Source: Mumia sp. zg.B17
GTDB taxonomy: Bacteria > Actinomycetota > Actinomycetes > Propionibacteriales > Nocardioidaceae
Assembly: GCF_019550915.1 (NCBI RefSeq)
Contig: NZ_JAHWCI010000005.1
Coordinates: forward strand, 186,001 to 250,000
Length of the DNA: 64,000 nt
Direction: 5' to 3'
The number at the start of each line of letters is the position of its first letter. Within the stretch, counting starts at the first letter, position 1. Both the position numbers and the translations under genes were made by a program. Below the pieces are notes generated by a model. That model ran no database searches. It was not told the origin of the DNA and saw only the letters and a list, made by a program, of their open reading frames with translations. Positions 8,401 through 16,383 of the stretch are shown here, piece after piece.

Positions 8401-8973
8401 GAGACGAGTCAGGTTGCCGTCGGTCGCGTCGAGCTTGCGGAGCGCCTTCTCCTTGCGCTTGCGGTGCTTGAGAACACCGGCCGCCTCCTCGATGAAGCCT
8501 CGGCGTTCCTCCGGCGACGCCCGGAGGACGGAGTCGAGCTGGCCCTGGCCGACGATCACGTGCATCTCACGACCGATGCCGGAGTCGCTGAGCAGCTCCT
8601 GCACGTCGAGGAGCCGGCAGTGGTTGCCGTTGATCGCGTACTCGGAGCCGCCGTTGCGGAACATCGTGCGCGAGATCGTCACCTCGGCGTACTCGATCGG
8701 GAGCGCACCGTCGGCGTTGTCGATCGTGAGGACGACCTCCGCGCGCCCGAGCGGCGCCCGACCCGCGGTCCCGGCGAAGATGACGTCCTCCATCTTTCCG
8801 CCGCGCAGCGACTTGGCCCCCTGCTCGCCCATGACCCAGGCGAGGGCGTCGACGACGTTGGACTTGCCGGAGCCGTTGGGTCCGACGACACAGGTGATGC
8901 CGGGCTCGAGCTGGAGGTGGGTGGCAGACGCGAAGGACTTGAACCCACGCAGCGTCAGGCTCTTGAGATGCAA
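5416..8973 (-). CDS. smc: Chromosome segregation ATPase SMC
   Basis: A 1185-residue SMC protein, the ring-forming condensin core that compacts and segregates the chromosome with ScpA/ScpB. Walker A GPNGSGKS is at residues 31-38, long coiled coils flank a central hinge (about residues 510-640), and the C-terminal ABC signature LSGGE starts at 1090 with Walker B YILDE about 25 residues later. I place the start at the TTG at 8973: a GAAGGAG ribosome binding site sits 6 nt upstream, and the protein then begins with the family's LHLKSLTLRGFKSFA. A GTG at 8988, five codons earlier, would bury that site inside the gene. The usual ftsY/ffh neighbours are not in view. Confidence 0.96.
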   Translation of the reverse strand: MHLKSLTLRGFKSFASATHLQLEPGITCVVGPNGSGKSNVVDALAWVMGEQGAKSLRGGKMEDVIFAGTAGRAPLGRAEVVLTIDNADGALPIEYAEVTISRTMFRNGGSEYAINGNHCRLLDVQELLSDSGIGREMHVIVGQGQLDSVLRASPEERRGFIEEAAGVLKHRKRKEKALRKLDATDGNLTRLQDLLAEIRRQLKPLGRQAEVARRAAVVQADVRDARARLLADDVVRAREVLRSELADEEALKHRRAAVEGAVHQMRDEEAALEDALRADAPRLQEAQDTWYGLTSMRERVQGTAGLAAERVRNAAALPPDERRGRDPEELEDEAGRFEAQEKAIAEEVAAAEKGLQDAIAARKEAEQAFQVEDRRIAGLVRAASDRREGLARLTGQVNTLRTRVLAAEEEIGRLEENRLLAEQRAQRAQHEFTVAETQVAGLGSGETGLAAEIEAAEAALADATERLAKTKDAVHSADRERAALEARKEALEMGLARKDGAGAVLGASDRLGGVLGSVAAVMTVREGYETAVAAALGPAADAVAVDTLETALSAVASLKEGADGRAGLVLGSAEAGDRTSWPSLPSGASYALDVVEAPAGVHAALGRLLDRVAVVDDVEAARALVERMPAVVAVTRDGDLVGGHYVAGGSQDVPSLIEVQAAVDHAGESLREVAARRDELDVEVADLTVQRDEAKQRLDVAVAKRRESEAKSNALTEKLAQLGSTVKAAKDEATRVAAAITTAQKARDDAASGLVELEQRLADAEEAPEDEPDNSAREELAEAARASRAAETDARLALRTSEERARAISGRAAGLRRRASEERAARERDRVRRERLRREGAAARAVGEAAQVVLEHVAVSLAAAKKSRDEIMQARAGRDQQLADVRRRLRDLSVDLARLTDSVHRDEVARTEQRLRIEALEQRALDEIGVEVDTLVAEYGPETLVPVPRPVDADEDEPDPEPVPFVRAEQEKRLRVAEKSLALLGKVNPLALEEFSALEERHKFLSEQLEDLRKTRKDLLDIVIEVDQRVEQVFTSAWHDVSREFEGVFSRLFPGGEGRLILTDPSSMLTTGIEVEARPPGKKVKRLSLLSGGERSLVAVAFLVALFKARPSPFYILDEVEAALDDTNLGRLLEIYEELRENSQLIVITHQKRTMEVADALYGVSMRGDGVSAVISQRMREAEPA

Positions 8974-9089
8974 GCCATGCTCCTTCACGCGTACGACAGG
9001 GACTGCGGGCAGCGGGGAAGGATGCCGCTCTCAGGGTAGGCGACCGACACCGGTCGCCCGTCGCGCCACGCCCGGGGCAGCGCCACGCC

Positions 9090-9118
9090 CCCGTCGGACC
9101 CAGAGGGGACCCGACGGG
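9090..9118 (-). terminator. Hairpin after the coiled-coil protein gene
   Basis: CCCGTCGG at 9090-9097 pairs with CCGACGGG at 9111-9118 around a 13-nt loop, directly after the stop codon of the 66-residue protein. It has no T-run. It probably separates that transcript from smc. Confidence 0.45.
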
Positions 9119-9319
9119 TCAGGAGCCGGCGGTCTCCAGCAGGTCGGCAGTCGACAGACGCACCTGGTCGAGGTCGGTCGAGGCGCTCAGCTCGTCGTTC
9201 TCGTGCTTGAGCCGGACCACCTCCGCCTCGAGATCGGCGATGCGTCGGCGAAGCTGGGTTTCGCGGACCTGCTGGTGGACGCTCGGCGTCGCCACGTAGC
9301 CGAGGAGAGCCTTGGCCAT
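9119..9319 (-). CDS. Small conserved coiled-coil protein (MAKALLGYV family)
   Basis: A 66-residue protein beginning MAKALLGYVATPSVHQQVRE. Residues ~20-45 form a charged heptad-like coiled coil (LRRRIADLEAEVVRLKHEND). The start at 9319 has a GAAGGA ribosome binding site; a longer frame upstream is not supported. From memory, proteins with the same MAKALLG start plus coiled coil occur widely in actinobacteria as unnamed conserved proteins. It is upstream of smc and codirectional, so a chromosome or cell-division partner role is possible but unproven. Confidence 0.75.
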   Translation of the reverse strand: MAKALLGYVATPSVHQQVRETQLRRRIADLEAEVVRLKHENDELSASTDLDQVRLSTADLLETAGS

Positions 9320-9548
9320 CGGATTCCTTCTCATCGGGACTGATGGGCGGGGCGACGCCGCATCCGGAAGGTCGAGCCGGCCTGTCGAGTGACCCTTGAC
9401 CGGCGAGCCGTCGTGGGACGGACGACGCCGTCTCCTAGTGTCCCACCCGGGTCCCATTCGGGTCAATCCGGCTCCGCCGTCCACCGCTCGGGCCTGGGGC
9501 GCTTGACCGGCGGCGGCCCGTCCGATGGACTGACCGGGTGAGCGAGGG

Positions 9549-11081
9549 ATGATCGCCGACGCCTCCGTACGCCGAGCCGCGCACCGGACCGTCCTCGGCG
9601 CGTTCGAGGGGACCTCGGTGCCCGGATGGTTGGCCGGCCTGGCCGACGACGGGCTCGGCGGGATCTGCCTCTACGGCAACAACCTCGCCGCCGACCCCCT
9701 CGAGGTCGCGAGCCTCGGCCGGGCGCTGGCCGCCGCGTGTCCCTCGCTGGTGCTGGCCGTCGACGAAGAGGGCGGTGACGTCACCCGGTTGCACTACGCC
9801 GACAGCAGCCCGTACCCGGGCAACGCCGTGCTCGGTCGCGCCGACGACCTGAGGACCACCGGCGCCGTCGCTCGCGCGATCGGCGCGGAGCTCAAGGCGG
9901 CCGGGATCTCGCTCGACCTCGCGCCGGACGCCGACGTCAACTCCAACCCGCGCAACCCGGTGATCGGGACCCGCAGCTTCGGCGCCGATCCCGCCCTCGT
10001 CGCCCGCCACACCGCGGCGTGGGTGCGTGGGCTCCAGAGCCAGGGTGTCGCCGCGTGCGTGAAGCACTTCCCGGGCCACGGCGACACCTCCACCGACTCC
10101 CACCTGGCGCTCCCCCGTGTCGACGCGGACCTCTCCACTCTCCTGAGGCGCGAGCTCGTCCCCTTCGTGGCGGCGAGCGCGGCCGGCGCCGCGACGATCA
10201 TGACCTCTCACATCGTGCTGCCCGCGCTCGACCCCGAGCGTCCGGCGACGCTGAGCCCGAGGATCCTCACCGGGCTCCTCCGCGGCGAGCTCGGGTTCAG
10301 CGGCGTCATCATCACCGATGCCCTCGACATGGCGGGCGCGAGCGCCATGATCGGTGTCCCGGCGGCCGCCGTGGCGTCCCTCGCCGCGGGGGCCGACCTG
10401 CTGTGCATCGGGCCCTCGCTGCGTGGACGCGGGCGGGACGAGGTGCGCGACGTCGTCGACGCCGTCGTCGCCGCCGTCGGGGACGGGACGCTTCCCGTCG
10501 AGCGGTTGCACGACGCCGCCGCGCGGGTGGACGCGCTGAGCGCCGCTTATGCGACAGGCGCGAGGCCGGCCGACCCGACGCTGGTCGAGAGCGGGCGAGC
10601 CGCCGGGCGGCGCGCCGCCGTGGCGGTCGTCGGCGAGGTGGGGACCGTCGGCGACGGGCCACCCCTCGTCGTCCGCCTCGAGACCGGCGCCAACATGGCC
10701 GTCGGGGATGCGGCGTGGGGAGATCTCGGCGTCACCGGCGCCTCCGTCGTCTCGGTCGTCGACGGCCACCCCTCGGCGACCGACCTGCGGGGACACGACG
10801 GTCCGCTCGTGGTCGTCGCCCGCGCTGCCGCCTCTCATGCCGACAGCTGGGCGTGGCTCCGTACTCTCGTCGACGCGCGCCCCGACGCCGTCGTGGTGGA
10901 GCTGGGCTGGCCCGCGCCCGAGATCGACGCCCTCCCCCGCGTCGTACGAGGGTGGGGGGGCTCTCTGCCCCCGTCCCGGGCCGTCGGCGAGGCGATCGAC
11001 CGCGCACGGCGGGCGACGGCACCCGCACCCGCACCCGCACCCGCACCCGCACCCGACGGTCCCCACCGAGAGGAACGATGA
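9549..11081 (+). CDS. Glycoside hydrolase family 3 protein (beta-N-acetylhexosaminidase, NagZ-like)
   Basis: A 510-residue cytoplasmic-looking protein (no signal peptide). The GH3 N-terminal barrel carries VDEEGG at 71-76, the NagZ-type catalytic loop KHFPGHGDTSTDSH from 172 and the nucleophile in IITDALDMAG near 260. NagZ-type enzymes remove N-acetylglucosamine from muropeptides during wall recycling. The remaining C-terminal ~170 residues are a second domain as in the longer GH3 enzymes. The extreme C-terminus is an Ala-Pro tail encoded by a hexamer repeat. It overlaps the ROK kinase gene by ATGA, which fits sugar release followed by phosphorylation. Confidence 0.88.
   Translation: MIADASVRRAAHRTVLGAFEGTSVPGWLAGLADDGLGGICLYGNNLAADPLEVASLGRALAAACPSLVLAVDEEGGDVTRLHYADSSPYPGNAVLGRADDLRTTGAVARAIGAELKAAGISLDLAPDADVNSNPRNPVIGTRSFGADPALVARHTAAWVRGLQSQGVAACVKHFPGHGDTSTDSHLALPRVDADLSTLLRRELVPFVAASAAGAATIMTSHIVLPALDPERPATLSPRILTGLLRGELGFSGVIITDALDMAGASAMIGVPAAAVASLAAGADLLCIGPSLRGRGRDEVRDVVDAVVAAVGDGTLPVERLHDAAARVDALSAAYATGARPADPTLVESGRAAGRRAAVAVVGEVGTVGDGPPLVVRLETGANMAVGDAAWGDLGVTGASVVSVVDGHPSATDLRGHDGPLVVVARAAASHADSWAWLRTLVDARPDAVVVELGWPAPEIDALPRVVRGWGGSLPPSRAVGEAIDRARRATAPAPAPAPAPAPDGPHREER
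11021..11055 (+). repeat. In-frame hexamer tandem repeat (ACCCGC)
   Basis: ACCCGC is repeated five times perfectly from 11021 and a sixth copy ends imperfectly (ACCCG). It encodes alternating Ala-Pro near the GH3 C-terminus. Because the unit is 6 bp, copy-number change would alter tail length without a frameshift. Confidence 0.9.
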
Positions 11082-12037
11082 TCGCCACCACCATCGGGTT
11101 GGACATCGGCGGGACCAAGGTCCATGGCATCGCCGCCGACCAAGCCCGTCCCGACGAGGTGCTGGCGGAGGCCCGCCTCCCCACGGCACCGGGCCCGGCC
11201 GGGGTCGTCGCCACCGCGCTGGAGGTGGTCGGGCGGCTGGTCGAGAGGCTGCCGAGCGGGACGACGCTCGTCGCGGCGGGCGTCGGGATCCCCGGTGCGG
11301 TCGACGCGGCCGGTGTGCTGACCAACGCCGTCAACCTCGACGTCCACCACCCGCTCGATCTCCGGGGCGTGCTCAGCCAGGCCCTGTCGATCCCGGTGAC
11401 CGTCAACAACGACGTGAACGCGGCCGCGTCCGGCGCCGCCACCTGGCTCCGCTCGCGCGGCGAGCCCCAGGACCTCGCGCTGCTGTCTGTCGGGACCGGC
11501 CTCGCCGCGGGCCTCGTCCTCGGCGGGCGGCTCCGGCACGGCGCGTCGGGGCTCGCGGGTGAGGTCGGGCACCTCACCGTCGTCGAGGACGGGCCCCTCT
11601 GCACGTGCGGGCAGCGTGGATGCCTCGAGCTCTACGCCTCGGGTCGCGGACTCGCACGCCAGTGGCCGTACGACGGTCCCTCCCCCCAGCCGGTCGCGAT
11701 GTTCGACGCCGCCGACGCCGGGGACGAGCGGGCGATCGCCGTCCGTGAGTCGTTCGTGGGTCGGCTCGTGGAAGCGGTCCGCATCGTGACCCTTGCGGTG
11801 GACCCGGCACGCGTGGTGCTGACGGGTGGCGTGATGCGGCTCGGCGACCGCGTGACCAAACCGTTGTTCGCGCGGATGGACGCCGACGCGACCGCCTCGG
11901 CGTTCGTGTCGAGCATGCGGCTGCGGGAGCGGACGCTCGCGCTGCCCGTCGACTATCCGGCCGCCGCGCTCGGGGCCGCCGCCCTCGGGTCAGCCGCCCT
12001 CGCGAGCGAGGGCCGGCGTGCGGGCGGGACGCCGTGA
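11078..12037 (+). CDS. ROK-family sugar kinase (glucokinase/N-acetylhexosamine kinase type)
   Basis: A 319-residue ROK kinase. The ATP phosphate-binding motif LDIGGTKVHG is at residues 8-17, the catalytic Asp lies in NNDVNAA (~108-114), and the ROK zinc motif is present as EVGHLTV followed by CTCGQRGCLE (~170-190). It phosphorylates a hexose or N-acetylhexosamine using ATP. The ATG at 11078 overlaps the GH3 stop, so the pair is coupled; the likely substrate is the sugar released by that enzyme, for example N-acetylglucosamine. No DNA-binding domain, so it is not a ROK repressor. Confidence 0.88.
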   Translation: MIATTIGLDIGGTKVHGIAADQARPDEVLAEARLPTAPGPAGVVATALEVVGRLVERLPSGTTLVAAGVGIPGAVDAAGVLTNAVNLDVHHPLDLRGVLSQALSIPVTVNNDVNAAASGAATWLRSRGEPQDLALLSVGTGLAAGLVLGGRLRHGASGLAGEVGHLTVVEDGPLCTCGQRGCLELYASGRGLARQWPYDGPSPQPVAMFDAADAGDERAIAVRESFVGRLVEAVRIVTLAVDPARVVLTGGVMRLGDRVTKPLFARMDADATASAFVSSMRLRERTLALPVDYPAAALGAAALGSAALASEGRRAGGTP

Positions 12038-12058
12038 CGCCGGCGCCCCGCCCGTCGC

Positions 12059-13132
<1,074 letters not shown>

Positions 13133-13304
13133 GACTGATACATCCCTTCAGCGGCAGGAACGTGCCGCACGATCCGAGTGAAGTGGAGACGACCCGGGAC
13201 GGGCCTGCGGCTCATTGTTGCCCAGGACGACTTATCCGTCTACGGGGTGCGGTGATCCGAGGTCCGCGACGCCGGACCGGCGGGGTTCTGCCGACGGCCC
13301 CCGA

Positions 13305-13310
13305 TAGGGT
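13305..13310 (+). promoter_or_regulatory. -10 box of the PH-domain operon
   Basis: TAGGGT ends 6 nt before the GTG at 13317, consistent with a leaderless mRNA. Confidence 0.5.
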
Positions 13311-13316
13311 CGGAGC

Positions 13317-13808
13317 GTGGATCCGCTCTTCGCACCACCCGCCGAGACGTGGCACCCCGTCTCGGTCAAGCTGCGCACGCTGCACCGCCTCGTCCTGGTG
13401 CTGTGGACGGTGGTTCCCGCGGTCGTGGTCTGTGTCGCCCTCGCGCTCCTGCTCCAGTGGTGGTGGCCGGTCGCCGCCGTGGCGGGCGTCGCGGTCGCCG
13501 TTCTCGTCTGGGGCTGGTTCTGGGCGGCCCGCAACCAGGCGGCGTGGGGCTTCGCCGAGAACGCCGAGGACCTGTGGATCCGCCACGGAGTCGCGTGGCG
13601 CAAGATCGTCGCGGTCCCGTACGGCCGTGTCCAGTACGTCGACGTCACGGCCGGTCCGTTGGAGCGCTCGCTCGGGATCGCCAAGGTCTCGCTGCACACC
13701 GCGAGCTCCCACACCTCGGCCGTGATCCCCGGGATCCCCTCCGACGAGGCCGCCCGACTCCGCGACCGGCTGACCGAGCTCCGGAAGACCCGTGGCTCCG
13801 GGATCTGA
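13317..13808 (+). CDS. Bacterial PH-domain membrane protein (YdbS-like)
   Basis: A 163-residue protein with two transmembrane helices near residues 25-65 (VLVLWTVVPAVVVCVALALLL and a second) followed by a bPH2/DUF304 domain with the hallmark RKIVAVPYGRVQYVDVTAGPLERSLGIA. The family is membrane-bound and of unclear biochemical role; in Firmicutes YdbS/YdbT proteins are linked to resistance to foreign antimicrobials. It overlaps the next PH-domain gene by 17 bp. Confidence 0.85.
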   Translation: MDPLFAPPAETWHPVSVKLRTLHRLVLVLWTVVPAVVVCVALALLLQWWWPVAAVAGVAVAVLVWGWFWAARNQAAWGFAENAEDLWIRHGVAWRKIVAVPYGRVQYVDVTAGPLERSLGIAKVSLHTASSHTSAVIPGIPSDEAARLRDRLTELRKTRGSGI

Positions 13809-15222
13809 GCACCCGGCGCTCCCCCCGCAGGAGGCGCTTCCCGCGGTCGGACAGCGGACGCACCCGGCGAGCGCGCTGGTGCGGGTGTGGCTGTGGGTCG
13901 CGGCCGGTCTCGTCGGATTCGGACGCGACGTCCTCGAGGGCGGGCCGGAGCGCAGCCTGCTGTCGGCACTGTGGATCGGGCTCGCCATCGTGGCCGCCGC
14001 CGCGGTCCTCGGGATCGCGTTCGGCTACCTGTCGTGGCGGTTCACGCGCTACTTCATCGACGGGCGCGAGGTCCGGGTGGAGAGCGGCGTCCTCACACGA
14101 CGCTCGCGGCGCGCGCCGTACGAGCGGATCCAGTCCGTCGACGTGGCCGAGCCGTTCGCCGCCCGGATCTTCGGGCTGTGCGAGCTCAGGATCGAGCTGG
14201 CGGGTGGCGACGACTCACGTGTCTCGCTCCAGTACCTCCGGCGCGGCGAGGCCGACCGGCTGCGCGCGATGCTCCTGCAACGGGCGTATGAGGCAGGCTC
14301 GCAGGCCCTGCGGGAAACCGCGGCGGTCCCCGCGCCGGCCGCGCCCGGTGTCGCAGGCTCGGACGGGGCCGGCACTGCCCCGCCGGGTCCGCCACCGGTG
14401 CCATCTCTCGATCTCTCCCCGCCGATCCTCGTCGTACCCCCGACCCGACTCGTGGTGGCGACCGTCCTGTCAGCGGAGTTCCTGACCCCCGCGGTGTTCT
14501 TGACGGCACTCGTGGTCGGCGGAGTCGTGTTCCCCGGCCTGATCGTCTTCGGTGTGGTCCCCCTGCTGCTGTGGGCGGGCCAGGTGATCATGTCGCGCGT
14601 GATCGCTCAGTGGGGCTTCACGCTGCGGCGCGCTCCCACCGGGCTCCATGTCACGCGCGGGTTGCTCTCGCGGATCTCGCAGACAATCCCGTACGACCGG
14701 GTGCAGGCGGTCGTCTCCCGCCAGGCGGCGCTGTGGCGGCCGCTGCACCTCCACCGCGCCGAGGTCACCGTCGCCGGCGCCTCGCGCGACTCCGACGACT
14801 CGGGGAGCGCGACCCTCGTCCCGGCGGCGACGCCGGAGGAGGTGCGGCGTGTCCTTGCCGAGCTGTTCGCCGACGTCGATCCGTCGGCGGTGCCGAAGGT
14901 GCGGGCGCCGCGTCGGTCGTGGCTGCTCGCGCCCGTGGGCTGGCGATTCCGTGCGGCGGGGTCGGACGGGCACGCCTTCGTCGCCGAGCAGGGGTGGGTG
15001 ACCCACCGGACCGACGTCGTCCCGCACGCGAAGACGCAGTCCGTGACCCTCTCGCAGGGGCCGCTGCAGCGTCTGCGGGGTGTCGCGGACGTCGCCGTCC
15101 ACACGCCCGACGGGCCTGTCGCGGCACGCGGCCGCTCCCTCGATGCGGCTGATGCGCGTGCCCTCGCGACCACTCAGCTGGTTCTCGCACGTCGGGCCCG
15201 CGAGGCCCTCGGCGAAGCCTGA
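13792..15222 (+). CDS. Bacterial PH-domain membrane protein, duplicated (YdbT-like)
   Basis: A 476-residue protein with two consecutive bPH2 modules plus a divergent third one. Each module follows a membrane segment: helices near residues 25-65 and 205-270. The PH core motifs RRAPYERIQSVDVAEPFAAR and SQTIPYDRVQAVVSRQAALW are visible, and a third (TDVVPHAKTQSVTLSQGP) lies near the C-terminus. The GTG start at 13792 overlaps the upstream YdbS-like gene, reproducing the ydbS-ydbT pair of other Gram-positives. Function is unknown beyond membrane association. Confidence 0.85.
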   Translation: MAPGSEHPALPPQEALPAVGQRTHPASALVRVWLWVAAGLVGFGRDVLEGGPERSLLSALWIGLAIVAAAAVLGIAFGYLSWRFTRYFIDGREVRVESGVLTRRSRRAPYERIQSVDVAEPFAARIFGLCELRIELAGGDDSRVSLQYLRRGEADRLRAMLLQRAYEAGSQALRETAAVPAPAAPGVAGSDGAGTAPPGPPPVPSLDLSPPILVVPPTRLVVATVLSAEFLTPAVFLTALVVGGVVFPGLIVFGVVPLLLWAGQVIMSRVIAQWGFTLRRAPTGLHVTRGLLSRISQTIPYDRVQAVVSRQAALWRPLHLHRAEVTVAGASRDSDDSGSATLVPAATPEEVRRVLAELFADVDPSAVPKVRAPRRSWLLAPVGWRFRAAGSDGHAFVAEQGWVTHRTDVVPHAKTQSVTLSQGPLQRLRGVADVAVHTPDGPVAARGRSLDAADARALATTQLVLARRAREALGEA

Positions 15223-15242
15223 CGCGCCGTCGCTCAGCCGCC

Positions 15243-15313
15243 CGTCCGCGTTTCGTCGATTTGCGGTCGGTTCTGTGCGCCCAGACCGACCGCAAATCGA
15301 CGAAATGCGGACG
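15243..15313. repeat. Long palindromic repeat, copy A (left of the DUF559 gene)
   Basis: Two 29-nt arms at 15243-15271 and 15285-15313 are inverted copies with 28 of 29 positions matching, around a 13-nt loop. The core reads TTTCGTCGATTTGCGGTCGG. It sits between the PH-domain gene stop and the DUF559 gene stop. As RNA it would be a very stable hairpin and could end both transcripts, but a related copy lies at the other end of the DUF559 gene, where a terminator for that gene is not needed. Confidence 0.9.
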
Positions 15314-15324
15314 CGGACGCGGGG

Positions 15325-16242
15325 TCACCCGAACCAGCGGAGCCACATCGCATTGAGGTGGGGGCGCGGCCCGTCGTACCCGCGGTCGCGCAAAGCGCCG
15401 TACACCCTCCAGACGACGCGCTCCATCGTGGGCAGGTCGTCGGCGAGCACGACGATGACGGTCCAGCCGAGGCGTTCCAGCCGCTCGCGCCGGGTCCGGT
15501 CGTACGCCCGTTGCTCCGGCGAGCGTTCGTGCCACACACCGTCGTACTCGACGACGACGTGCCACCGCGCGTACACCAGATCGCAGCGTGCGACGAAACC
15601 ACCGGCACCGTCGGTGATGTCGCGGTTGCACTCCGGCTCGGGCAGACGGGCGAAGACGAGGGCGAGGCGGACGAGGCTCTCCATCGGCGACTCGACTCGC
15701 TCCCGGACCAGCGTGAAAGCTCGCCGGGCACGGACCACGCCGTGGAGGTGACAGCCGTCGAGGTACGACCGGAGACCGGCGAGCGTGGTGTGGCCGGCGT
15801 GGAGCAGGTGGTCCGCGGCCTGGACCAGCTCGACGAGCGACAGCACGGTCGCGCAGTCGACGTAGGTCCGATCCGGTCCCGTGCACGCGATGCGGTCACG
15901 GACGTACGCGTGCAGGCGCCCGCGACGCCGGTGCAGACGGATCTCGTCGCGGACCACGGCACGGGTGGTGTTCGTCGAGAAGTGCAACGGAAGGGGCGAC
16001 CGGAGCGCCAGGCCCCACAGCCGGAGTGCGGTGAGGTGGCTCGCGAGCGCGTCCTCGGGCATCACCAGGAGGCCTGCTCGCACCCACAGCACCCACGTCA
16101 TGGCCAGGTCGGCGCGCACGTGCACCCCACGGAAGAGCGCTCGGAACCGACGGCCACGCAGGCCGCGCGCGGACAGTCCGTGGCGCGCTGCCTCCGTGCT
16201 CGTGAAAGGACGGTCGTACAAGGGGGCGGGTATGGGCTTCAC
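15325..16242 (-). CDS. AbiEi-like/DUF559-domain protein (Vsr/PD-(D/E)XK nuclease-like)
   Basis: I use the GTG at 16242, giving 305 residues starting VKPIPAPLYDRPFTSTEAARHG, because related proteins start there; an upstream start at 16302 would run to the edge of the repeat. The N-terminal ~100 residues resemble the winged-helix region of AbiEi-type antitoxins (FTSTEAARHGLSARGLRGRRF, then RGVHVRAD). The C-terminal ~110 residues form a DUF559 very-short-patch-repair-like fold: ESLVRL (~188), CDLVYARWHVVVEYDGVWH (Asp ~221, Glu-Tyr-Asp ~232-234), and a basic helix ending LGWTVIVV. Such proteins are predicted endonucleases, but no activity is known. It is flanked on both sides by related palindromes, with no toxin partner next to it. 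Confidence 0.8.
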   Translation of the reverse strand: MKPIPAPLYDRPFTSTEAARHGLSARGLRGRRFRALFRGVHVRADLAMTWVLWVRAGLLVMPEDALASHLTALRLWGLALRSPLPLHFSTNTTRAVVRDEIRLHRRRGRLHAYVRDRIACTGPDRTYVDCATVLSLVELVQAADHLLHAGHTTLAGLRSYLDGCHLHGVVRARRAFTLVRERVESPMESLVRLALVFARLPEPECNRDITDGAGGFVARCDLVYARWHVVVEYDGVWHERSPEQRAYDRTRRERLERLGWTVIVVLADDLPTMERVVWRVYGALRDRGYDGPRPHLNAMWLRWFG

Positions 16243-16302
16243 CCGGTCACGGTGGTTCCCGTCGGCCACCTTGGGGCGCAGGCCGAGCCCACCTGTGGAC
16301 AC

Positions 16303-16373
16303 CGTTCGCGTTTCGTCGACTTGTGGACGGTCTGCGGCGCAGAAAGCGACCGGAAGTCGACAAAACGGGGACG
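16303..16373. repeat. Long palindromic repeat, copy B (right of the DUF559 gene)
   Basis: Arms at 16303-16331 and 16345-16373 pair at 22 of 29 positions around a 13-nt loop. The left arm matches the left arm of copy A at 25 of 29 positions (shared CGCGTTTCGTCGA then TTGTGGACGG against TTGCGGTCGG). Total length (71 bp), arm length and loop length equal those of copy A. It lies upstream of the DUF559 start and just after the dus stop. Confidence 0.85.
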
Positions 16374-16383
16374 GGGTCCGCGC

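Noticed and set aside
5524-9039. A 1171-codon open frame on the plus strand opposite smc
   Set aside because: It is the antisense of smc in a GC-rich genome; it has no ribosome binding site and its residue pattern is that of a shadow frame. smc has full family motifs.
15243-15313. Reading copy A as only a terminator between converging genes
   Set aside because: The hairpin would work as one, but the related copy B at the other end of the same gene needs a different explanation.
15234-15962. Frames through the palindromic repeat (for example ending FRRFAVGLGAQN)
   Set aside because: These are translations of the repeat itself, not proteins.
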